DNA of 6,909 bases. Source: Candidatus Nitrosopumilus sp. Lineage in GTDB: Archaea; Thermoproteota; Nitrososphaeria; Nitrososphaerales; Nitrosopumilaceae. The position numbers were made by a program, and so were the translations under genes. The notes beneath the pieces are model-generated. The model did no database searches and was not told the DNA's origin. It saw only the letters and a list, made by a program, of their open reading frames with translations. How positions within the stretch are numbered: the stretch's first letter is position 1; the number at the start of each line of letters is the position of its first letter. Shown here one piece after another: positions 1-4,686 of the stretch. Where the stretch lies: NCBI GenBank assembly GCA_029880665.1, contig JAOUNZ010000052.1, positions 1-6,909 on the forward strand. Reading direction: 5' to 3'.

Positions 1-2
1 AA

Positions 3-524
3 TCTGGAATACTTAGCCCATCAGACAAATGGATTTTATCAGAACTGGATAATTTAGTGAAAGAATGCAAACGAGGTTATGATGAATATAACTTTTTTAT
101 TCCTGCAATTGCAATTAGAGAATTTACATGGAATTTGTTTGCATCTCATTACATTGAAATGGTTAAAGCAAGAGCTTACGGAATTAATTTTTCAGATGAA
201 GAACGAGATGGAGCAATATTCACATTGCACAAAACACTCTCAACAGTTTTGAAATTGTTAGCACCAATTACTCCATTTATTACTGAACATCTTTGGAAAA
301 TTTTGTATTCAAAAGAAAGCATCCATAAACAAAGACAAGCCGAATCTGAGAATTCAGAAGACCAAAGCAAAAACACCAAGGAGATAACTGAATTTAATTC
401 TAAAGTATGGAATGAAAAAAAGTCTCAGGGTTTGTCGTTGAAAGATTCAATCAAAGTTGAAATTCCTGAAACTCTCATACCATTTAAAAATGACTTGAAG
501 TCTATGCATAATTTGCTGGATTGA
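3..524 (+). CDS. valS: Valyl-tRNA synthetase, C-terminal part (partial)
   Basis: This is the 3' end of the class I enzyme that charges tRNA-Val with valine in the cytoplasm. The frame is open from base 3, so the GTG at 57 is an internal codon and not a start. About 173 residues are visible. The first part (SPSDKWILSELD, then IREFTWNLFASHYIEMVKARAYG-like sequence around 105-182) is the anticodon-binding helical domain of ValS, followed by the conserved LLAPITPFITEHLW stretch at about 256-297. The end (EFNSKVWNEKKSQGLSLKDS, about 390-451) is the terminal region seen in archaeal ValS; the long bacterial C-terminal coiled-coil arm is absent. The catalytic HIGH and KMSKS motifs lie upstream of the window. 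A hydrophilic stretch rich in Glu, Ser and Lys (about 306-387) links the two parts and looks lineage-specific. The stop TGA at 522-524 faces the convergent secreted-protein gene 8 bp away. Identity rests on recognition of family motifs. Confidence 0.93.
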   Translation, partial: SGILSPSDKWILSELDNLVKECKRGYDEYNFFIPAIAIREFTWNLFASHYIEMVKARAYGINFSDEERDGAIFTLHKTLSTVLKLLAPITPFITEHLWKILYSKESIHKQRQAESENSEDQSKNTKEITEFNSKVWNEKKSQGLSLKDSIKVEIPETLIPFKNDLKSMHNLLD

Positions 525-532
525 GCCCCTAA

Positions 533-1216
533 TCATACATCTAAAATACCATTTGTAATAAGATACTGGATTCCTTGGACAAATGCTGTATCATCAATTT
601 GCCCATCAGCCCACCAACCGGCATTGTTTTTGATCCAAGAGGGGATACCTTTTTCAGATGATTCTCCAGATTCAGTTGGAGGAATATTCATAATTCCATG
701 ATTAATTAGATACTGGATTCCTTGGACAAATGCTGTATCATCAATTTGCCCATCAGCCCACCAACCGGCATTGTTTTTGATCCAAGAGGGGATTTCAGGT
801 TTTGAGAATAGATTAAGAGTATCAGTTCCAATAACATCAATAATTGAATCACCTCCAAAAAAGGGAATGATAATAGTTCTAGAATCAAATGCTGAATTTA
901 TTTCCACATAATCAGTTTCAAAGCCGTCAACTAAGATAAAAAATACATCATCAGAAGTATCAAATTTTGCATCCAATAGTGACCTTGGAATTGTCAACTC
1001 TACAGTTCCATCAGATACAGTATTCATGATAATGATCAATTCAACAAAATCAGGATCCAAGTAAATTGTTTCAATGTTTCCATTCTCAATATCATAGATG
1101 ACATCAAACGATTCTACAGAGATGGATCCTATTTCTCCATGAGATAATGGAACTGACGGTATCAGAAGGATTGAAAAGATAAAACCAAGAAAAAAAGAAA
1201 AATCTTTTTGAAACAT
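533..1216 (-). CDS. Secreted protein with two C-terminal WIKNNAGWWA-type repeats
   Basis: The predicted protein has 227 residues and no function I can name. Residues 1-28 form a Sec-type signal peptide (FSFFLGFIFSILLIPSVPLS core, likely cut near SHG). Residues 29-140 are beta-rich and acidic, with alternating hydrophobic strands such as TVELTIPRSL. Two copies of a domain reading IPSWIKNNAGWWADGQIDD then TAFVQGIQYLI lie at residues 142-171 and 191-220, joined by a Ser/Glu-rich linker. This W/G/F-patterned repeat is frequent in exported thaumarchaeal proteins, where its role is unknown to me; surface binding or cell-envelope association is only a guess. No C-terminal membrane anchor follows. 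The ATG at 1214-1216 lies 2 bp after the stop of the upstream coiled-coil gene, so the two are almost certainly cotranscribed. No good Shine-Dalgarno sequence precedes it; reinitiation after the upstream stop is plausible. Confidence 0.85.
   Translation of the reverse strand: MFQKDFSFFLGFIFSILLIPSVPLSHGEIGSISVESFDVIYDIENGNIETIYLDPDFVELIIIMNTVSDGTVELTIPRSLLDAKFDTSDDVFFILVDGFETDYVEINSAFDSRTIIIPFFGGDSIIDVIGTDTLNLFSKPEIPSWIKNNAGWWADGQIDDTAFVQGIQYLINHGIMNIPPTESGESSEKGIPSWIKNNAGWWADGQIDDTAFVQGIQYLITNGILDV
561..646. repeat. 86-bp exact direct repeat, copy 1
   Basis: This copy is identical base for base to 708-793, offset by 147 bp (49 codons, so in frame). It encodes residues 191-219 of the minus-strand secreted protein. 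Identity stops abruptly at both edges, which coincide with the domain edges. Confidence 0.97.
708..793. repeat. 86-bp exact direct repeat, copy 2
   Basis: This is the second copy of the 86-bp unit at 561-646, encoding residues 142-170 of the same protein. The absence of any synonymous difference suggests a recent duplication or ongoing gene conversion. Confidence 0.97.
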
Positions 1217-1218
1217 TC

Positions 1219-2223
1219 TTAATTTCCAGTAATATCCATATTTTCAGTTAATTCAGCAGGTATTTCATTATTAGTTATGTCATTAGAATCATCTGAGAAA
1301 TTATTGATATCATCTGTTGTATCTGAGACAATCTTGGTTAATGTCGCAGTTCCATCTAGAAACCACAAATGAGCTAGTTTACTTTGAGGTCCCAATATGG
1401 ATAATTCAGATTGTTCAATTTGAGTAATAGGAATATCAGCATCTAGAAAAATTTTGAGCGTAGAATGGAGTTCTTCTGCTAAATCATCTTCTAAAAATGC
1501 AATAATTATAAGAGAATTCTTTGTTCCAAAATCTCCTGAGGATGCAGTTCTTGCCTTTCCATATCCACACACATATGGAATATCACCGACAGAAATCGAA
1601 CATGATTCCAACTCCAATTTTAGATTTGATTTACTACTATCATATGTGGTAAATATCATCTTGCCACTCATGATCGATGTTTCAGATTTGTTGCTTATTG
1701 CAGATGCTGAAACGGAGTTAAATGCAAGCTCGTATGTGTTTGTAGTTTTAGAAGAGCCAAGTTTTTTCCCCATGTAATCTCCATCATCAATTTTTTCGAG
1801 GATTTTTTGTGTTCTAGAATCTAGTTGTGGAGATTTTGCCTTTAGTCTCTCTTGTATTTTTTCAGATTTTTCTTCTAGGTTTTCTTTTCTTTCTTCAGAT
1901 TTTTTTAAAGATTGACGATTTTTTTCAGATAGTTCATCAATCTCTTTTTGATATTTTTCTTTAATTTCTCTTAATTTTTCTTCATATTTTTCAGTTAATT
2001 CATTAAGATTTTCTCGTAATTTTTCTCTATCTAATTCAAGTTCTTCACGTTGCTTTTCATTTTCAGTTTTTTTATCTTCTATTTTCTTTTCATTATCAGT
2101 TTTTTTCTTTGTTCTATCATCATCCTCAAAGTCTTGGGCAAACGCTGTATCAGTGGCAATAGTCACTACTGAGACTATCAACAAAATAGATAAAATTGGA
2201 AATAATCCAGATTTTGTCTTCAT
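1219..2223 (-). CDS. Secreted coiled-coil protein of unknown function
   Basis: The predicted protein has 334 residues. Residues 1-29 are a clear signal peptide with a hydrophobic core (LFPILSILLIVSVV) and a signal-peptidase-I-like AFA site before Q30. Residues about 35-147 are extremely rich in Glu and Lys with heptad-like leucines, which predicts a long charged coiled coil. Residues about 155-300 form a separate, mostly beta domain with two cysteines (C208 and C219), spaced closely enough to form a disulfide outside the cell. The tail (about 302-330) is acidic and Asn/Asp/Ser-rich. There is no C-terminal membrane helix, so the mature protein should be extracellular or pseudoperiplasmic. It is the first gene of a two-gene unit with the repeat protein 2 bp downstream. 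A TATA-like box sits 28 nt before the ATG, which fits a leaderless mRNA. I do not recognise the family; a structural or envelope-spacer role is only inferred from the coiled coil. Confidence 0.85.
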   Translation of the reverse strand: MKTKSGLFPILSILLIVSVVTIATDTAFAQDFEDDDRTKKKTDNEKKIEDKKTENEKQREELELDREKLRENLNELTEKYEEKLREIKEKYQKEIDELSEKNRQSLKKSEERKENLEEKSEKIQERLKAKSPQLDSRTQKILEKIDDGDYMGKKLGSSKTTNTYELAFNSVSASAISNKSETSIMSGKMIFTTYDSSKSNLKLELESCSISVGDIPYVCGYGKARTASSGDFGTKNSLIIIAFLEDDLAEELHSTLKIFLDADIPITQIEQSELSILGPQSKLAHLWFLDGTATLTKIVSDTTDDINNFSDDSNDITNNEIPAELTENMDITGN

Positions 2224-2247
2224 TTTAAAAAAAGTCTCTTTTGAGGG

Positions 2248-2254
2248 TTAAAAA
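2248..2254 (-). promoter_or_regulatory. Putative box A (TATA) for the coiled-coil gene
   Basis: On the minus strand this reads TTTTTAA, centred 28 nt upstream of the A of the start codon at 2223. That is the spacing expected if transcription begins at or next to the ATG, giving a leaderless mRNA. It also suggests that this gene has its own promoter after pdxT. The following T7 tract (minus strand, 2227-2233) could help end transcripts coming through from pdxT. The site is inferred from spacing and composition only. Confidence 0.45.
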
Positions 2255-2287
2255 GAATTACTCAATAGTCATCAATTTCAGGATGAG

Positions 2288-2905
2288 TTAATTTTTTGAT
2301 ATTTTAACAAGATTTACAAAGTATTTGTGTAATGATGTGTCCTCAGTGAGTTCAGGATGAAATGCGGTGGCAATTACATTTCCTTGTTTTACCGCAATTA
2401 CTCGATCATTAAATTTTGAGATGATTTCGACGCCTAAGCCGACGTCAGAAACAGATGGTGCTCTAATAAAGACACCGTTAAATTTCGGAATTCCAATAGA
2501 AGTCATTGACACGTCAGCTTCAAATGATTCTTTTTGTCTGCCAAATGAGTTTCTTTCTAATTTAATATCAAGAATATCTAAAAGAGGTTGATCAGTTTTT
2601 CCAACAACACGATCATCTGCCGTTTTTGAAAGCATAATCATACCAGCACAAATTCCAAGTACTGGCATTCCACTTTGAATTTTTTCCTTCAAAATTTTTA
2701 ATGAACCATTGACTAAAGAAAGTTGTCCAATAGTAGTGCTTTCACCACCAGGGATGATCAAACCATCTAATCGAGAAATTGCATCAGGGGTTTTTACTTC
2801 AGATACTTTAACATCTAATCCTAATTCATCAATTGCAATCTTGGTGGAAATGAGATTTTCCTGAACATCTCCTTGTATAGATAAGATTCCAACGTTAAGG
2901 GTCAT
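2288..2905 (-). CDS. pdxT: Pyridoxal 5'-phosphate synthase glutaminase subunit PdxT
   Basis: PdxT hydrolyses glutamine and channels the ammonia to PdxS for vitamin B6 (PLP) synthesis by the DXP-independent route. The 205-residue length is normal for this class I (triad) amidotransferase. Visible motifs are GILSIQGD at 6-13, GGEST at 53-57 (oxyanion and binding loop), PVLGICAGM at 81-89 with nucleophile Cys86, the FIRAP segment at 146-150, and AFHPELTED at 181-189 with catalytic His183 and Glu185. All triad residues are present. The start ATG overlaps the pdxS stop codon (ATGA at 2902-2905), so translation is probably coupled and equal amounts of the two subunits can be made for the 12+12 complex known for this family. 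No separate promoter is expected. Confidence 0.97.
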   Translation of the reverse strand: MTLNVGILSIQGDVQENLISTKIAIDELGLDVKVSEVKTPDAISRLDGLIIPGGESTTIGQLSLVNGSLKILKEKIQSGMPVLGICAGMIMLSKTADDRVVGKTDQPLLDILDIKLERNSFGRQKESFEADVSMTSIGIPKFNGVFIRAPSVSDVGLGVEIISKFNDRVIAVKQGNVIATAFHPELTEDTSLHKYFVNLVKISKN

Positions 2906-3870
2906 ACTGAACCACCACGATCTTGCATACGTAATGCAAGTGTTTTAACATCCAACCCTAGCATAGATTGTCTTTCATCGATCATTTTTTGAGCTTCTTT
3001 AACTTTATCAGGTTCATTCCAAAAAGTAGTAGCCAAAACTATTGCTTTTGCTCTTTGTTTTGCATCATCAGCATTAAAAATTCCAGATCCAACAAATATT
3101 CCATCACAACCAAGGGACATAAGATATGCAGCGTCAGCTGGAGTTGCAATTCCACCAGCTGCAAAATTCACTACAGGTAATCTTCCAAGTTTTGCAGTTT
3201 GTTCAACAATATCATATGAAACTTTGAATTCTCTTGCAATTCTGACTAAATCTTGATTATCTCCAGAATCATAAATTCCCTTAATTATTCTCAATTCATC
3301 ATTCAATTTCTTAATATGAGTTACTGCTTCTGCAACATTGCCTGTTCCAGGTTCTCCTTTCGTTCTGATCATTGATGCACCTTCCTCAATTCGTCTTAAA
3401 GCTTCAGCCAAAGATCTTGCACCATTAACTATAGGAGTTGTGAAGTCCCATTTCCAAATATGATGAAGATCATCAGCGGGCGTTAAAACTTCAGATTCAT
3501 CAATCATATCAACATCAGTTTCTTGAAGAACAAGTGCTTCATGAACATGACCAATTCTACATTTTGCCATTACAGGAATTGTAACAGAATCCATAATATC
3601 TTCAATAATTCTAATGCTTGCGGTTCGTGCAACCCCTCCAGCTTTTCTAACTTCGGATGGAAGTTTATCTAAAACCATTACAGAGACTGCTCCAGATTCT
3701 TCAGCAATTTGAGCTTGTTCTACAGTTGTGACATCCATAACAACTCCATTTTTTAACATATGAGCAAATCCCCGTTTAAGAGTAGATGAACCGCGCAAAG
3801 TATCAGAGGAATTTGTTTTTTCAGAAATTATTCCTTTTGCATCATGTCGTTCGCCGGATAGGGGAAGCAT
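2902..3870 (-). CDS. pdxS: Pyridoxal 5'-phosphate synthase subunit PdxS
   Basis: PdxS is the (beta/alpha)8 synthase that condenses ribose 5-phosphate, glyceraldehyde 3-phosphate and ammonia from PdxT into PLP. The protein has 322 residues. Family landmarks are intact: GVVMDV with Asp46, VMAKCRIGH with Lys103 (equivalent to Bacillus Lys81, which forms the first sugar imine), DESEVLTPAD at 124-133, RTKGEPGTGN with Lys171 (equivalent to Lys149), PVVNFAAGGIATPADA at 232-247 and GIFVGSGIF at 257-265 (phosphate binding). The N-terminus is about 22 residues longer than bacterial PdxS. A TTG at codon 25 would give a family-typical length, but the ATG at 3868-3870 is the better start codon. The gene leads the pdxS-pdxT pair and starts 30 bp after the end of the frameshifted gene. 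Cytoplasmic. Confidence 0.97.
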   Translation of the reverse strand: MLPLSGERHDAKGIISEKTNSSDTLRGSSTLKRGFAHMLKNGVVMDVTTVEQAQIAEESGAVSVMVLDKLPSEVRKAGGVARTASIRIIEDIMDSVTIPVMAKCRIGHVHEALVLQETDVDMIDESEVLTPADDLHHIWKWDFTTPIVNGARSLAEALRRIEEGASMIRTKGEPGTGNVAEAVTHIKKLNDELRIIKGIYDSGDNQDLVRIAREFKVSYDIVEQTAKLGRLPVVNFAAGGIATPADAAYLMSLGCDGIFVGSGIFNADDAKQRAKAIVLATTFWNEPDKVKEAQKMIDERQSMLGLDVKTLALRMQDRGGSV

Positions 3871-3891
3871 ATTCTGATTTTTCCTAATGAC

Positions 3892-3901
3892 TATTTGTAT
3901 C
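3892..3901 (-). promoter_or_regulatory. Possible box A for pdxS-pdxT
   Basis: The minus strand reads GATACAAATA, centred about 27 nt before the pdxS ATG. This is the only AT-rich element at the right distance for a leaderless start in the 30-bp gap, and it touches the last codon of the upstream broken gene. The match to a TATA box is weak. Readthrough from the upstream gene is an alternative. Confidence 0.3.
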
Positions 3902-4433
3902 TATTCACTAAATTCAGACATAATCAAATCAAGTTCTGATTCAACCATAGTGATTATTGGTGGAATAAAATCACTTGTAACATTTTGTTGGGGCCAGTGG
4001 ATTTGATTGATGTGGCCATTAAGAGTAATTTTGACATTTGATTTCTGATATTCAGTTGCATTGTCAAAAACTTTGAAAGACTCGGAGGGTACTGTAATGA
4101 ATCCAGTTTCTTTAATCAGTGCTTTAATTTTGTTAAGTTTTTTTTCGTCTAATGAGAACGAACATCAGGTTTCAGATAACCTTGTTCAGTAACAGAATAT
4201 TTCATTTCACCATCATTTTTTATGTAAAGGATTTCAGTTTTCTGCGCACCAATTCTTTCAGTAATGCCATTAGAGATCTTTTTTAACTGATGTTTAGTAT
4301 ATTCAATTTCAATTTCATCTGTATAATTTGCTGCAGACGTAGGGATTTCATTTTTAATAATCAAGGGTACTGAAATTAACAGAGCTGCAATTACTGGGAT
4401 GGCACCTAATGCTATGTAAACTGGTTTCACCAT
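3901..4433 (-). pseudogene. Frameshifted membrane-anchored hypothetical protein
   Basis: Two adjacent minus-strand frames look like one gene. The 5' part (start ATG 4431-4433, stop TAG at 4149-4151) gives 94 residues with a single N-terminal hydrophobic segment (about residues 5-26, IALGAIPVIAALLISVPLII) and then a soluble region ending KYSVTEQGYLKPD. The 3' part continues in another frame from about 4160 to TAG at 3901-3903: SLDEKKLNKIKALIKETGF, a beta-like stretch with NATEYQKSNVKITLNGHINQ, then an amphipathic end (PPIITMVESELDLIMSEFSE). Joined, it is about 177 residues, a short protein anchored at the N-terminus with the rest probably outside the cell. The shift must fall between 4152 and 4185 and needs one added base (or -1 slippage). 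No classic slippery heptamer lies before the stop. A true mutation or a sequencing error are both possible. I do not recognise the family. Confidence 0.72.
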
Positions 4434-4489
4434 TCGATAATCAATTGTAAACTTATGATTATTGCAAATAAATCTTAGTTAAAAATAAC

Positions 4490-4497
4490 TTAAAATT
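4490..4497 (+). promoter_or_regulatory. Putative box A for tRNA-Trp
   Basis: The sequence TTAAAATT is centred about 29 nt upstream of the first base of the tRNA, the expected distance for an archaeal TATA box driving a tRNA whose 5' leader is short or absent. It lies in the 88-bp divergent gap shared with the frameshifted membrane gene. Based on spacing and composition only. Confidence 0.5.
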
Positions 4498-4550
4498 CAA
4501 GTCTATTTGATTCTTGTATGTGGGGTCGTAGCCTAGCCTGGTAGGGCGAC

Positions 4551-4577
4551 AGTGTCTACGAAAAAGATCACCGCTAA
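4551..4577 (+). other. tRNA-Trp intron 1 (27 nt, inside the anticodon stem, 28/29)
   Basis: The bulge-helix-bulge can be drawn by hand. Central helix GGCG (4545-4548) pairs with CGCT (4572-4575). The 5' bulge is ACA (4549-4551) and the 3' bulge is AAG (4576-4578). The inner helix is GTG (4552-4554) with CAC (4569-4571), extended by TC/GA, closing a loop at 4557-4565. Cutting after the second base of each bulge joins C28 to G29 and restores ACGGG. No outer helix is seen, so this is a relaxed motif, as is usual for non-canonical archaeal tRNA introns. The boundaries are unambiguous because no base is shared at the two junctions. Confidence 0.85.
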
Positions 4578-4586
4578 GGGCTCCAA

Positions 4587-4639
4587 AGGTTAACTAAGCT
4601 AAACTGACTCACGGATGATGTAAGTTTGGAGCTGTAGTG
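4587..4639 (+). other. tRNA-Trp intron 2 (53 nt, canonical 37/38 site)
   Basis: The outer helix is the anticodon stem ACGGG/CCCGT. The 3' bulge is TGA (4638-4640). The central helix is CTCC (4581-4584) with GTAG (4634-4637), with one C-T mismatch at the wobble base C34. The 5' bulge is AAA (4585-4587), and the inner helix is GGTT (4588-4591) with AGCT (4630-4633). The cut could be one base later at each end (38/39) with the same product, since both junction bases are A. The intron also holds TTTGGAGC (4625-4632), a perfect complement of the anticodon loop, plus CTGA (4604-4607) and ATGATG (4615-4620). Confidence 0.85.
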
Positions 4640-4679
4640 ACCCGTAGGTCGCCGGTTCGATTCCGGTCGGCCCCACGTC

Positions 4680-4685
4680 AAAAAA
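4680..4685 (-). terminator. T6 tract ending the aconitase transcript
   Basis: On the minus strand, six T residues start one base after the aconitase stop codon TAG (4687-4689) and end five bases before the 3' end of the convergent tRNA. Archaeal RNA polymerase terminates at such T-tracts without a hairpin. The position would stop transcription before it runs antisense through tRNA-Trp. Confidence 0.5.
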
Positions 4686-4686
4686 T

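Larger units (their letters stand above)
4522..4675 (+). tRNA. tRNA-Trp (anticodon CCA) with two introns
   Basis: Exons are 4522-4550, 4578-4586 and 4640-4675, giving a 74-nt mature tRNA without an encoded CCA tail. The acceptor GGGGTCG pairs with CGGCCCC (one G-T). The D stem is GCCT/GGGC with loop AGCCTGGTA. The anticodon stem ACGGG/CCCGT is perfect only after both introns are removed. The loop CTCCAAA carries anticodon CCA at 4583-4585. The variable loop is AGGTC, the T stem GCCGG/CCGGT, and the T loop TTCGATT. The discriminator base is A. Read without removing the introns, no anticodon arm can be formed. Anticodon CCA with A73 specifies tryptophan. The 3' end is 11 bp from the stop codon of the convergent aconitase gene. 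No T-run follows on the plus strand. Confidence 0.93.

Noticed and set aside
57..59. GTG at 57 as a gene start.
   Set aside because: The frame is open upstream to the window edge and the upstream residues match ValS, so it is an internal codon.
561..793. CRISPR-like or mobile repeat explanation for the 86-bp pair.
   Set aside because: There are only two copies, in frame, matching a protein domain, without spacers, inverted ends or a transposase.
706..888. Overlapping 60-residue minus-strand frame within the secreted repeat gene.
   Set aside because: It is an alternate-frame shadow of the repeat region with no independent start context or family features.
1454..1777. Plus-strand 107-residue open frame opposite the coiled-coil gene.
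   Set aside because: It is antisense to a well-supported gene with signal peptide and domain structure; its composition reflects complementary codons.
4130..4151. Programmed -1 frameshifting at the minus-strand A8 tract.
   Set aside because: The tract follows the in-frame TAG stop, so ribosomes reading the first frame never reach it.
4552..4560. TGT in GTGTCTACG as a tRNA-Thr anticodon.
   Set aside because: It lies in the hairpin of intron 1 and no matching 39-43 strand exists downstream.
4630..4642. The sequence GCTGTAGTGACCC resembles a tRNA-Tyr anticodon loop (GTA).
   Set aside because: No anticodon stem can be built around it with the upstream D arm, whereas the CCA reading with two introns gives a fully paired cloverleaf.
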